From NCBI GenBank assembly GCA_037953745.1, contig JBAKBP010013148.1, forward strand, positions 1 to 64,000: a DNA stretch of 64,000 nt, given 5' to 3'. The notes below the pieces were generated by a model. That model saw only the letters and a list, made by a program, of their open reading frames with translations, made no database searches and was not told the origin of the DNA. Every line of letters begins with the position of its first letter. Positions within the stretch are counted from its first letter, which is position 1. This document shows positions 1 to 9,369 of this stretch, piece by piece. Origin of the DNA: Lithodes maja (lineage: Eukaryota; Arthropoda; Malacostraca; Decapoda; Lithodidae). Position numbers and translations under genes: made by a program.

Positions 1-7
1 ACTGCAC

Positions 8-475
8 GACCATAGGGCGCATAGATTGCCAAATTAGCAAAAATAAATTGAGTTCTCTCACTCTTATAATTACCTCTCTAAAATTAGTTTTGTGCTCACA
101 TCTAACTCATAGACAACTTCAGAGGTTAAAGTAACTCATTTAAAGGTTTCAAGTATTTCCCAGTGCAATATTTTTTGTATTATCCTTCATAGAGCTCTCT
201 TCTTCACCCCCTCCTTTGTGTGTCTTACTTCCTGTAGGGCTATATAATAAAGGGTTTTTCCTCTTCAACCTGCAACCTAATATCAGTTCTCTTTTTCTTG
301 TCCCTGGGTAAACATATCCGACCATAGGGCGCAGAGATTGCCAAATTAGCGAAAATAAATGTTGAGTTATCTCACTCTTATAATTACCTCACATCTAACG
401 CACACATCTAACGCAAAGACAACTTTATTCAGAGGTTAAAGTAACTAATTTAAAGGTTTCAAGTATTTTCCAGCA
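8..475 (+). repeat. Direct repeat pair at left end
   Basis: A ~155-bp segment beginning GACCATAGGGCGCA at 8-163 recurs at 320-475 with small indels. Both copies share a CTCACTCTTATAATTACCTC stretch and a terminal GGTTTCAAGTATTT stretch. The 155 bases between the copies (164-319) are AT-rich, contain an AATAAA at about 247, and show no coding signal. The family is unknown. Confidence 0.75.
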
Positions 476-490
476 CCTTTTCTTCTTCAC

Positions 491-722
491 TCCTCCTCAC
501 CCAAATTTTCATCAATCATGACCTTCATATCCCTAATTTTTCTCACTCCATTATCATTCTCTGTGGATCCTCTGGAAAAAGGCAAAACTATGCCTGTGTA
601 TCCAGTACTTGACCCCATCCGCCACAACTCTCATAAACCACTTCCTCACTCCTCCTCACCCAACTTTCCATTATGTTCATCAATCATGACCTTCATATCC
701 CTCATTTTTCTCACTCCATTAT
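491..722 (+). repeat. Direct repeat pair, about 65-70 bp
   Basis: TCCTCCTCACCCAA followed by ATCATGACCTTCATATCCCT and TTTTTCTCACTCCATTAT occurs at 491-557 and again at 649-722. Short open frames cover this segment only because it is low in stop codons. There is no protein similarity I recognise, so I do not call a gene. Confidence 0.7.
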
Positions 723-1260
723 AATTTATATGAGTCTCTATACACCCCTATCCCACTCATAACACTCTCCTGACCCATACAACTACTCTCAAAACTTGTT
801 TTGGTCATATTCCTTAACACTTAATTACTCTTCTTGCGAGCCCCATATGCACTCGATATTCCATGAATTAATTGCCCATATAATGGAGCTTCAAAACTTG
901 TGTCCACCAACCCATCCACCGACTGAGTTTGTGAGAGATAGTTGGTGGGACCCTGTGGAAGTTAATGGAGATGCCTGTTACTTATCCATGTATCTTCGCC
1001 GTCTTGAGTTTGTTCTTCGCCTTTCCTAAACAAATGTATTCTTATATATCTCTATCCCTAAGTTTTGTGAATAGCCGGAGGGTGGTCATACACAGCCAGT
1101 TTAGTGGAGTGACCAGTTGCCGACCAAGGCTAATGCTTTTTAAACTGGAATTTGTTTTTATGGCGACGGCTGTTACCTATCCATGTGTGTATTTTCGCCG
1201 CACCTAAGTTTATGAATTTATATATATATATACAAATTTAATTTGTGTTTTATTTACATC
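723..1260. repeat. Degenerate copies of the 155-bp repeat family in noncoding DNA
   Basis: Around 944-1025 and 1157-1210 are diverged copies of the unit that forms the clean tandem arrays at 5.2-7.0 kb: GTGGGACCCTGTGGAAGTTA, then a GATGCCTGTTAC or GACGGCTGTTAC block, then a CTTCGCCG block. Short open frames here are by-products of the repeat. A small AT microsatellite lies at about 1217-1231. Nothing else is visible in this interval. Confidence 0.55.
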
Positions 1261-1386
1261 CTAATATATGTTTAAAATGGGATTCAGAGGCTAGCTAAGA
1301 CATAAAATGTATGAAGACACGCAATTGGGTTTAAATACTTGATGAATAAAAATGGACTCTGGAACACGTCAGACAGGGTTACCCTG

Positions 1387-1444
1387 GTCAATTCAATCTT
1401 AACTAGCCTAGTTTTTAGGGTGATTTTAGCTCTATTATATGTCT
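1387..1444 (-). repeat. Solitary fragment of the large satellite
   Basis: GTCAATTCAATCTTAACTAG, CTAGTTTTTAGGGTGATTTT and AGCTCTATTATATGTCT follow one another here. They match, with few changes, the orientation seen in the right half of the 43-kb satellite (for example around 40,000). The nearest array monomer is about 19.7 kb away. It is therefore an isolated relic or a founder-type copy. Flanking sequence does not continue as monomer. Confidence 0.85.
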
Positions 1445-1661
1445 TATCTTGAATTTGAAATAATGAAGGATTCCTCTAATAAATAAGTTAACTTTATAAT
1501 AATAATAATAATAGTTCTTAAAGCTAGAGGATGCTAAGCTAGCTAAGGATAGCTCAATAAGGCCGATTAGGCGTATTTCCATTGGGGTCCTGTACTACTA
1601 CCCCATCCCTTTGCTAATGAGGGATGGTAACGACTCAGTGCTTGTGATAAAAATCTTTAAT
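1445..1661. other. Noncoding spacer, possible SINE body
   Basis: AT-rich DNA with an (AAT)n run at about 1497-1513. The segment 1545-1660 lies immediately 3' (on the minus strand) of the tRNA-like block at 1662-1743 and may be the body of the same SINE. No gene is seen. Confidence 0.3.
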
Positions 1662-1743
1662 GCGCCGAGCGTGGGCGCGAACCCGGGCCTTCTGGGTGGA
1701 AGTCCGAGACGTTAGTCACTACACCAAGCGAGCCGCTTGGCCG
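1662..1743 (-). mobile_element. tRNA-derived SINE head (tRNA-like pseudogene)
   Basis: On the minus strand the segment has an A-box-like TTGGTGTAGTGACTAAC and a B-box-like GGGTTCGCGCCC at the expected spacing. Between them is a possible imperfect anticodon stem with a 7-base loop containing TTC (Glu-like). The acceptor ends do not pair well and position 33 is not T. I therefore read it as a Pol III promoter-bearing SINE head or tRNA pseudogene, not a working tRNA. Confidence 0.6.
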
Positions 1744-3702
1744 CTATCTATGCCAGATAATTGATGGAACCCTATGATGGGCTTGTCCCTCCTCCCCAGC
1801 TAGGTCTGAGGGAAGCTTGCAATATTCGGCTCTTAGACAATATTTCTGGCTGCCCCAGCCTACCTGGTGAGAGAACAAAATCTACGTCTAGTGAGGGAGG
1901 GACGTGTGGGCTCCATGACTAGTGGGTGGTTACTGGCGCGGTGGTGGCGCGATGCAGGAGTGCGGGCGGGGTGGTATCCAGAGTTGACATGTAGTATTAT
2001 ATACACACCAATTTTCAGCCGCCTGACTATAAACGCGCGCGGTTTTGGTAGGTGTTCAAAAGCTCTGTACATGTCAGATTGACTTAACCAAGTATATGAC
2101 TGTGTGAGATAGTCTATATGTACAGTATACGTGTGTGAGAAAGTAGGTTGTAACTCGAAAACCCGCCTCCCCAGATGGATCTGAGGGAAACTTTTAATAT
2201 AGTGAGAGTACATTTAAGATTGACTTATACTTGTTGGTGAGTGTGTGAGATAGTCTATGTGTACATTATACGTGTGTGATAAATTCGGCTGTAACTTGAA
2301 AACCCGCCTCCCCAGCTGGGTCTGAGGGAAACTTGTAATATCCGGCTCTCTGGTATCGAGTTACCCCAGCCTACCTGGTGGGAGATTGGGGGAAACTGAA
2401 ATATGCGGCTCTCAGGTAATATTCACTTCCCTCAACCTACCACCTGGTGAGAGCACAATCTACGTATATATATATATAAGATGGGCTTACCCAGGACTTT
2501 ATTATTAATGTACTAGTATACGTGATTAATGTGGGTGGGACCCGACGCTAGCCCATCTGACATCTAGACATAGATTGTGCTCTCACCAGATAGTCTGGGG
2601 AGAAGTGTCAATATTACAACTTCCCTCAAACCAGTTGGTCAAGCCAATCTTACTAGATTGTGCTAGCTTCCACAGGGTCCCACCAACTATATATATATAT
2701 ATATATATATATATGTGAAAGTAGGTGAAAACCCTCCTCTCCAGCTGGTCTGGTGGAAACTAAAACATTGGACTCTCAAGGAATGTTATACTTCCTCCAG
2801 ACTACCTGGTGAGAGCACAATCTACGTATGCATGTAAGATTGGCTGATGTTTTTTTTATCTAACCCTTTCCAATCCATCCAAATGTGGTAAGGGTCAATT
2901 TGGGGTTATGTACGATCCTTTTTTATTTAGAGCTCCTCCCAGCTGGTCTGGTGGAAACTGAAACATTTGACTCTAAAGGAATGTAAGCTTTCCCCCAAAC
3001 CACCTGGTGAGAGCACAATCTACGAACTTGGATGTATACGTGTAGTGTAGGTGGGACCCTATGGAAGTTATGGGCCGTTGTTTGTGTAATAGTCTCATAA
3101 TTCAAGGGTCTGGGGGAAACTGATAATCCAGCCAAATGTGGTAAGGGTCAATTCGGGATTATATATGACTTTTTTATTTAGAGCCGTTGTTTGTGTAACA
3201 GTCTCATCATTCAAGGGTCTGGGGGAAACTGATATATTCGGCTCTCATAGAGCCGTTGTTTGTGTAACAGTCTCATCATTCAAGGGTACTATTCGTATAT
3301 ATGTGTGTGTGTGTGTGAAAACCCGCCTCCCCAGATGGGTCTGGGGGAAACTGATATATTAGGCTCTAAGGCAATATATCACTTCCCTCAGGCTGCCACC
3401 TGGTGAGGGTACAATCTACGTCTACATATAAGATGGGCAAAAGTAGGTGAAAACCCTCCTCCCAGCTGGTCTGGTGGAAACTGAAACATTCGACTCTCAA
3501 GGCATGTAAGCCTTCCCCCAGACTACCTGGTGAGAAGGGCCAGTTCGGGGTTATTATAAGACTTTTCTTTATTTAGATCCATCTACTCGCATATGTGTGT
3601 GTGTGTGTGAAAGTAGGTGAAAATACGCCTCCCCAGATGGGTCTGGGGGAAACTGAAATATTCGGCTCTCACGTAATATCTCACTTCCCTCAGCCTGCCA
3701 CC

Positions 3703-3930
3703 CCTTAAACTCCAGGAGTTTTGTCTTCTCATCATACATGTCCTGCATAAGTGCTTGCGACCCTACCAAATTCCTTCCTGCCAACTCTAGGCTTCTCAGC
3801 ATTCTCTCTCTGCTCTCGAGGACATACTTTAACATGGAACATGGTTTTGCTGTGCCCTCCCAGATTTCTCTAAACATGTTGACCTGATGTCCAAAAACTA
3901 ACTCATTGGGACTAAACCCTAGGCTTTTTG
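3703..3930 (-). pseudogene. Ty3/gypsy integrase C-terminal fragment, captured in a repeat
   Basis: The minus-strand translation reads SLGFSPNELVFGHQV, then a Glu/Arg/Leu-rich helical stretch with RSLELAGRNLVGSQ, then YDEKTKLLEFKG. This matches in order the end of the integrase core (the 'SPxELVFG' motif), the following helix, and the 'YDxKxKxxxFxxGD' start of the C-terminal domain of Ty3/gypsy and related integrases. The usual 'RGPL' stretch after VFG is missing. The fragment sits inside one of the ~150-bp repeats: the left flank stops in CAGCCTGCCACC and the right flank resumes in GCACAATCTACG. The open frame runs on into repeat sequence at both ends, so this is a captured, nonfunctional fragment. 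No LTRs are visible. Confidence 0.75.
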
Positions 3931-4077
3931 TGAGGCACAATCTACGTTTACATATCATATAGGAGCTATATACAACTGTTTTTTATTTAGAACCGTTTTA
4001 TTCACCAACAAATATACCATTAAACGAAATGGAACAAAGGGCACGTTTTTTCAGTATCCTTAGCCCAGAGTCGACAC

Positions 4078-4442
4078 TCAACAGAGCGTGTTTAGAAGGG
4101 GTAGGAAGGTGTGCTGCTTAACCCTGCGGGTTCTCTTCCCTAAGCCCGTGCCTTTGATTTTAATTGCCCCCGTAGGTTCTGCAGCCCTAGGACGGCCTCC
4201 TGCGTAGGGATAGCAGTGGTGGTGGTTGTTGCAGTGGCCTGGGTCGTGGTGGCAGTGTCCCGGAACACCAATGACGTACCTCTGTACCTTTGCCGTGCTT
4301 GCACGTGTTTTCCGTGCTTTGGGTGCTGGTGTTTCGTCCTCCGAGCTGTAGGACGTGTCGTACTGGTGGCTAGGGTCTTTAGCAGCCACCCTCTACCTTC
4401 CACGGTGGCTAACACCACCAGAAGGAGGGCTGGTTGTGTCAT
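4078..4442 (-). CDS. Uncertain GC-rich ORF pair, unknown
   Basis: A GC-rich island in AT-rich DNA is open in two overlapping minus-strand frames. Frame one (4078-4389, 103 aa) is acidic then basic, with SSEDETPAPKARKTRAS near residues 15-31, a His/Cys-rich patch (CHHDPGHCNNHHHC, about residues 46-59), and a basic tail. Frame two (4140-4442, 100 aa) is Thr/Ala-rich. The first resembles the charged, low-complexity part of a transposon gag or nucleic-acid-binding protein, but I recognise no family. Frame one ends at 4078, upstream of the integrase fragment on the same strand, so both could be remnants of one element. It may equally be noncoding. Confidence 0.2.
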
Positions 4443-5035
4443 CAGGGAGCGAGCGCGAGGGACGTGTGGGCTCCATGACTAGTGCTTGGTTACTGGCGCG
4501 GTGGTGAGTGCGGGGCTAACGTGTGGGGGGTGGTTGTTACGCCCTGTTTTTCTACAGGATTAACTTGGGTAATGTGAGTTCTAACTGACATAAGGCTGAT
4601 GTGTGCGTGAAAGTGGGTGAAAACCCCCCTCCCTAGATGGGTCCTGGGGGAAACTGAAATATTCGGCTCTCAGGTAATATCTCACTTCCCTCAGTATATA
4701 CGACTTTTGTATTTAGAGCCGTACTGAAATATTCGGCTCTCAGGTAATATCTCACTTCCCTCAGTATATACGACGTTTTTATTTAGAGCCGTACTACTTG
4801 CATATATATATGTGTGTGTGTGTGAAAGTAGGTGAAAACCCGCCTCCCCAGATGGGGCTGGGGAAACTGAAATATTCGGCTCTAAGGTAATATTGCACTT
4901 CCCTCAGCCTGCCACCTGATGAGAGCACAATCTACGTCTACTTCGGCGAAGACATATAATGGGGAAGAGACTCTACGTGTGTGAAAGTAGGTGAAAACCC
5001 TCCTCCCAGATGGGTCTGGGGGATACTGAAATATT

Positions 5036-5177
5036 CTATCTTCTCCGTTCCTGAGTTTGTGAATATAAGATGAAGAAGACACACAATGGGGAAGAGACTC
5101 TGTGTGTGAGATAGTTGGTTGATGGGAGGGACACCTGGTGAGAGTGGATTACATGCAAAATATAAGTCTAATTTTGT
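5036..5177. other. Noncoding junction between repeat fields
   Basis: The direct repeat ACACAATGGGGAAGAGACTC joins the ~150-bp repeat field to the 155-bp tandem array. No gene is seen. Confidence 0.4.
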
Positions 5178-5499
5178 TTGATGGTGACGGCTGTTACCTG
5201 TCCGTGTGTTATATACAGTGTACCAGTGTATGTGGAAGTTATGGGCGAGCTAAACAAACTTTTACTTTTCACTAGGTGGGATCCGACGCTGTCCGTGTGT
5301 ACCTTCGCCATTCCTGAGTTTGTGAGTATAAGATGTGATGGTGACGGCTGTTACCTGTCCGTGTGTTATATACAGTGTACCAGTGTATGTGGAAGTTATG
5401 GGCGAGCTAAACCAACTTTTACTTCACTAGGTGGGACCCGACGCTGTCCGTGTGTACCTTCGCCATTCCTGAGTTTGTGAGTATAAGATGTGATGGTGA
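5178..5499 (+). repeat. 155-bp tandem repeat, left block (about 2 copies)
   Basis: Units contain GATGGTGACGGCTGTTACC, TGTCCGTGTGTTATATACAG, TGTACCAGTGTATGTGGAAG, GGGCGAGCTAAACAAACTTT, GTGGGACCCGACGCTGTCCG and CTTCGCCATTCCTGAGTTTG. The GTGGGA landmark at 5276 recurs at 5431 (155 bp). Frames open across the units are repeat artefacts. The block stops at 5499 in GATGGTGA and its continuation, CGGCTGTTACC, is found at 6248. Confidence 0.9.
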
Positions 5500-6247
5500 G
5501 GTTTTTGAGAAACATATTTTCGATTCTGGGCGAAAATAAAATCTAAGACCATGTCTAGAAGCAGCTCGCCGAGAAAAATCGAATGACACCAAGTAGAATT
5601 CCCTATTTTGGGCTACAGAGGACTTTTAACCTCCTCGGCACCGTCACGTACACATATACTTGATAAGCGCTTCAGTAAAATATAACGTTCCGTACACACG
5701 TACGTGATAAATTAAAAGAAATGCTGCCAGTCGGTTTTGCTGCCTGGGGCTCTATCTATGGTACTGTATGTCACACTGGGGGGTGTAGGAAGCTCCGCCC
5801 CTTTCCCCAGCAGCCAACCAGAGCCCTGTGACGTCACCGAGGCTCGACTAATGAGAGGGAGATTTTTTCCCCAGGGCCCAGTTTTCCCCTAGGCCCCACC
5901 CACACAGGATTATAGTGCTTTTGTGTCTCCATGCATTCGCCATCTTGGTCTTCATACGCATTATTATGCCATTTATTATTATTATTATCATTATTATTAT
6001 TTACGTGTATTTAGTAGGGAACATTTGATAACTTCTACTACTGATACTACTTCTAATACTTCTAATACTTCTAATACTGCTATCCTGTTGTACCTAACTA
6101 CTCTACTATACAAATTAATGGGTATTTGGCAAGGTTTAGTGGGTGGATAATGCGCGTGGGAGGGATGAAGGCTGGGAGCGGTATGTAGGCCTACTGAGCG
6201 GGATGGCCGCGCGGTGCCGAAGGGGTTAAAGTCCAAAAAATGGAACC
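5500..6247. mobile_element. 748-bp insertion splitting the 155-bp array
   Basis: The tandem unit is interrupted exactly between GATGGTGA (ending 5499) and CGGCTGTTACC (starting 6248). The inserted DNA is unrelated to the repeat. I see no target-site duplication and only a GGTT...AACC match at the two ends. Contents: a promoter-like core (5795-5948), a (TTA)n microsatellite at 5972-6002, a CTAATACTT run at 6045-6078, and GC-rich sequence near 6200-6225. A 75-codon open frame is Tyr- and Thr-rich only because it crosses the microsatellites. It could be a MITE-like element, a processed promoter fragment, or filler DNA from repair. Confidence 0.65.
5795..5948 (+). promoter_or_regulatory. Promoter-like cluster: GC box, CCAAT-like, CRE, YY1
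   Basis: Within 154 bp there is a GC box (CCGCCCC, 5795-5801), a CCAAT-like CAGCCAACCAG (about 5811-5821), a perfect palindromic CRE TGACGTCA (5829-5836) and a consensus YY1-type CGCCATCTTGG (5938-5948). This combination is typical of TATA-less animal promoters. No convincing ORF follows on either strand inside the window. It may be a promoter fragment carried by the insertion, or a chance cluster. Confidence 0.4.
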
Positions 6248-6975
6248 CGGCTGTTACCTGTCCGTGTGTTATATACAGTGTACCAGTGTATGTGGAAGTT
6301 ATGGGCGAGCTAAACAAACTTTTACTTCACTAGGTGGGACCCGACGCTGTCTGTGTGTACCTTCGCCATTCCTGAATTTGTGAGTATAAGATGTGATGGT
6401 GACGGATGTTACCTGTCCGTGTGTTATATACAGTGTACTAGTGTATGTGGAAGTTATGGGCGAGCTAAACAAACTTTTACTTCACTAGGTGGGACCCGAC
6501 GCTGTCCGTGTGTACCATCGCCATTCCTGAGTTTGTGAGTATAAGATGTGATGGTGACGGCTGTTACCTGTCCTATATACAGTGTACCAGTGTATGTGGA
6601 AGTTATGGGCTAGCTAAACAAACTTTTACTTCACTAGGTAGGACCCGACGCTGTCCGTGTGTACCTTCGCCATTCCTGAGTGTGTGAGTATAAGATGTGA
6701 TGGTGACGGCTGTTACCTGTCCGTGTGTTATATAAAGTGTACCAGTGTATGTGGAAGTTATGGGCGAGCTAAACAAACTTTTACTTCACTAGGTGGGACC
6801 CGACGCTGTCCGTGTGTACCTTCGCCATTCCTGAGTTTGTGAGTATAAGATGTGATGGTGACGGCTGTTACCTGTCCGTGTGTTATATACAGTAAACCAG
6901 TGTGTGTGGAAGTTATGGGCGAGCTAAACAAAACTTTTACTTCACTAGGTGGGACCCGACGCTGTCCGTGTGTCT
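6248..6975 (+). repeat. 155-bp tandem repeat, right block (about 5 copies)
   Basis: The GTGGGACC landmark is at 6334, 6489, 6638 (GTAGGACC), 6793 and 6949, giving spacings of 155, 149, 155 and 156. The 149-bp unit lacks a CGTGTGT heptamer. Copies are nearly identical, which implies recent expansion. At about 6974 the array runs directly into cassette-array sequence (CTAAACTGACTACCTAG). Confidence 0.9.
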
Positions 6976-7016
6976 AAACTGACTACCTAGGTATTCGAGA
7001 AACTGAAAGTTACACT

Positions 7017-7206
7017 ATTGTCTCGAGTAGCTAGCAAAGGTATCACCCTATGAAAAAATCCCCTAATAAGAGTTTTGAAGTATTTTTCAAGGGAACATGC
7101 TAATAAATTATCCAAAAAGGCTAGACTCGATTTGATGAATATAATGTTCACTAGCATATTATGAGACTAGTACCACTGCATCCTTCAACATTATTGGGTG
7201 TTTATA
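7017..7206 (+). pseudogene. ORF A relic (rearranged)
   Basis: Sequence matching ORF A codons from CTATTGTCTCGAG through the middle of the gene, then a jump to its 3' end (CTGCATCCTTCAACATTATT). It has an early in-frame TAG (CGAGTAGCTAGC), loss of one A in the AAAAAA run, and an internal deletion after CATATTATGAGACTA. It is not translatable. Confidence 0.8.
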
Positions 7207-7215
7207 TAAACAAAA

Positions 7216-7566
7216 TCAACCCGTAGCAATATGACAAGTTAACTGGGAGACCATACCACCCGCCTCGCTCAAATTAATAATCTTTTTATTCACATCTAAA
7301 TAATCTTGAATTCCGATAATACCCGGGCTCTTTGACCATTGTAATTCATCAATCGTTTCCTTAGCGGCCATCTGATGAAGACTAGCTCCTTCAACTTTAC
7401 CCACCGGAGCCGGACCGCAAATTATATTGTCATTGGATGATATACTAGCCGTAGTATAATCTGTCATTTTATTGGGGGGAACCCTGAGAAATAGTGTGAA
7501 CGCTTGACCCCAATAAAGCACCTCATCCATCCTATAATTGTCCGTTAACCCCACTATTTTCCACAT
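7216..7566 (-). pseudogene. ORF B copy 1, 116 codons, 5' end disrupted
   Basis: Open for 116 codons beginning in MWKIVGLTDNYRMDEV and ending at SQLTCHIATG. It has no upstream start like the one in the 13,246-13,662 copy, because the sequence beyond codon 1 is the frame-shifted fragment C. Composition suggests a beta-rich domain. The family is unknown; see the copy at 13,246 for discussion. Confidence 0.5.
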
Positions 7567-7795
7567 GAGGATGAATAATTTTGTTCATGAAGTGTTGTAT
7601 TTGTGTACGCATATGTTCTTGACTTTTTACTAGAATATAATCTCCATTATGGTTTAGGGCCAAACTTCTGATAAGGTTGGCAGAAACATCATCATATATG
7701 GCGACGGTGACAGCACCTGTCCGTGTGTATCTCTCCTCCGTTGTGAATATACAAAAATATAAGTTTAATGTTTGTTTCATTTTACATCCTAACAA
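7532..7795 (-). pseudogene. Fragment C copy 1: vWA-like C-terminal piece
   Basis: The central part reads AIYDDVSANLIRSLALNHNG, then DYILVKSQEHMRTQIQHF and MNKIIHP. The pattern (a beta strand, then a helix with residues such as LIRSLA, NGDYILV, then an amphipathic helix) is what the last third of a von Willebrand factor A domain looks like. The N-terminal side is replaced by dispersed repeat DNA at about 7697. After IIHP the frame runs out at a stop (7532), whereas ORF B is open in the next frame. B and C may therefore once have been one protein (vWA plus a beta domain) split by a frameshift. The family call is tentative. Confidence 0.35.
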
Positions 7796-8130
7796 ATATT
7801 TTTCCCCTATATCGGTGGGACCCTGTGGAAGCTATGGCGATGATGGGCAGGAATCCTCGAGTGTGCTCGGAGACCGTCTGAGGCTAGATTTCGACAGTCA
7901 GTACACTGGTTTTAGGTGCATATCACACCCTTTAACTGTAGTAAGGTTACGGATTGGTGTGGCTGTAGAAGCCCACATTCTCAACTCTTATATGCTAAAA
8001 TATAAACTGACTACCTAGATATTCGAGAAACTGAAAGTTGACAAAAAAATCACTCCCTCCATTTCTTGATCGAGTTACTAGAATATTTTTTGGTAGTTCA
8101 ACTTTTAGTATTGGACTCTTCGAGTGTGTT
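7697..8130 (+). repeat. Dispersed-repeat block inside the cassette
   Basis: This contains GGCGACGGTGACAGCACCTG and GTCCGTGTGT, relatives of the 155-bp repeat, then GTGGGACCCTGTGGAAGC (7807), then a segment with GACAGTCAGTACACTGG and ATCACACCCTTTAACTG, found inverted at 16,125-16,213. The plus-strand 113-codon open frame over it is conserved only because the DNA is conserved; it joins unrelated repeat pieces. Equivalent blocks lie at 8642, 9586 and 12,386; a truncated one lies at 10,535. Confidence 0.6.
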
Positions 8131-8185
8131 TAAACATAGATATATATATATAGTCTTTAGCACTCAGAATTTTTAGTACACTAAA
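8130..8185 (+). promoter_or_regulatory. Putative ORF A promoter, TATA plus initiator
   Basis: An AT-alternating TATA element (ATAGATATATATATATAG, about 8136-8153) is followed by CACTCAGAATT (about 8160), which resembles the arthropod TCAGT-type initiator at a plausible TATA-to-start distance. The ORF A ATG is at 8186. The same layout is kept ahead of the copies at 9130, 10,078, 11,543 and 12,875, with only TA-number changes. Confidence 0.45.
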
Positions 8186-8419
8186 ATGGAACAGCACTAT
8201 TGTCTTGAGGAGCTAGCAAAGGTATCACCCTATGAAAAAAATCCCCTAATAAGAGTTTTGAAGTATTTTTCAAGGGAACATGCTACTAAATTAGCCAAAA
8301 AGGATAGACTCGATTTGATGAATATATGTTCACTAGCATATTATGAGACTATTCCCATATTAGATGCAAATATGAGCTTGGGATATATAAGACAATTACA
8401 CACTGTACAACGAAACTAA
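8186..8419 (+). pseudogene. ORF A copy 2, 3'-truncated (77 codons)
   Basis: Starts MEQHYCLEELAKVSPYEK and follows the full-length frame to GYI, where a 6-base loss and frame change (GATATATAAGACA instead of GATATCTGGCCCATAAGACA) sends it to an early stop. The deletion joining CCCTAG to ACCCTGAG follows. An AATAAA (8457-8462) lies 38 bp beyond the stop, so a short transcript could be processed. Confidence 0.6.
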
Positions 8420-8425
8420 CCCTAG

Positions 8426-9369
8426 ACCCTGAGAAATAGTGTGAACGCTTGACCCCAATAAAGCACCTCATCCATCCTATAATTGTCCGTTAACCCCACT
8501 ATTTTCCACATGAGGATGAATAATTTTGTTCATGAAGTGTTGTATTTGTGTACGCATATGTTCTTGACTTTTTACTAGAATATAATCTCCATTATGGTTT
8601 AGGGCCAAACTTCTGATAAGGTTGGCAGAAACATCATCATATATGGCGACGGTGACAGCACCTGTCCGTGTGTATCTCTCCTCCGTTGTGAATATACAAA
8701 AATATAAGTTTAATGTTTGTTTCATTTTACATCCTAACAAATATTTTTCCCCTATATCGGTGGGACCCTGTGGAAGCTATGGCGATGATGGGCAGGAATC
8801 CTCGAGTGTGCTCGGAGACCGTCTGAGGCTAGATTTCGACAGTCAGTACACTGGTTTTAGGTGCATATCACACCCTTTAACTGTAGTAAGGTTACGGATT
8901 GGTGTGGCTGTAGAAGCCCACATTCTCAACTCTTATATGCTAAAATATAAACTGACTACCTAGATATTCGAGAAACTGAAAGTTGACAAAAAATCACTCC
9001 CTCCATTTCTTGATCGAGTTACTAGAATATTTTTTGGTAGTTCAACTTTTAGTATTGGACTCTTCGAGTGTGTTTAAACATAGATATATATATATAGTCT
9101 TTAGCACTCAGAATTTTTAGTACACTAAAATGGAACAGCACTATTGTCTTGAGGAGCTAGCAAAGGTATCACCCTATGAAAAAAATCCCCTAATAAGAGT
9201 TTTGAAGTATTTTTCAAGGGAACATGCTACTAAATTAGCCAAAAAGGATAGACTCGATTTGATGAATATATGTTCACTAGCATATTATGAGACTATTCCC
9301 ATATTAGATGCAAATATGAGCTTGGGATATATAAGACAATTACACACTGTACAACGAAACTAACCCTAG
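8426..9369. repeat. Deleted cassette unit 2 (944 bp)
   Basis: Holds the 5' stub of ORF B, fragment C (minus, 8477-8740, 87 codons, same sequence as copy 1), the dispersed-repeat block, and ORF A. It is almost identical to the preceding unit (7481-8425), so the duplication is recent. Confidence 0.85.
9130..9363 (+). pseudogene. ORF A copy 3, 3'-truncated (77 codons)
   Basis: Identical in translation to the 8186 copy, including the early stop after the GYIRQLH frame change. The shared lesion shows that the truncated gene itself was duplicated. Confidence 0.6.

Larger units (their letters stand above)
1898..4510 (+). repeat. ~50-bp direct repeat, two distant copies
   Basis: GAGGGACGTGTGGGCTCCAT, ATGACTAGTG and GGTTACTGGCGCGGTGGTG occur at 1898-1950 and again at about 4459-4510. 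The coordinates span both copies. The copies differ in the few bases between GACTAGTG and GGTTACTGG, and the sequence diverges on both sides. Both copies are in GC-richer pockets of an otherwise AT-rich region. Confidence 0.7.
1787..5035 (+). repeat. Field of degenerate ~150-bp interspersed/tandem repeats
   Basis: At least a dozen partial copies of one unit occur, for example at 1787, 2156, 2302, 2380, 2713, 2935, 3317, 3448, 3595, 4600, 4810 and 4979. Landmarks in order are: a (TG)n or GTGTGTGAAAGTAGGTGAAA start, CCTCCCCAGATGGGTCTGGG, GAAACTGAAATATTCGGCTC, CACTTCCCTCAGCC, ACCTGGTGAGAGCACAATC, TACGTCTACATATAAGATGG. A copy near 2563-2600 is inverted. Most copies are truncated or fused at different points, which suggests repeated unequal exchange. 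TA and TG microsatellites (2466, 2687-2714, 3300, 3595, 4800) sit at unit ends. I recognise no known transposon. Confidence 0.75.

Noticed and set aside
518..1207. Small ORFs near the left end
   Set aside because: They come from repeat copies with low stop density, and no protein features are seen.
1662..1743. Functional tRNA gene
   Set aside because: A and B boxes are present but the acceptor stem does not pair and the anticodon loop lacks U33; it fits a SINE head better.
1860..2213. 117- and 71-codon frames on opposite strands
   Set aside because: Overlapping antisense frames in a repeat field, with no recognisable domain or gene signals.
5178..6842. Conserved 61-100-codon plus-strand ORFs in the 155-bp repeats
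   Set aside because: 155 is not a multiple of 3, the frames start and end within repeats, and conservation follows the DNA repeat, not a codon pattern.
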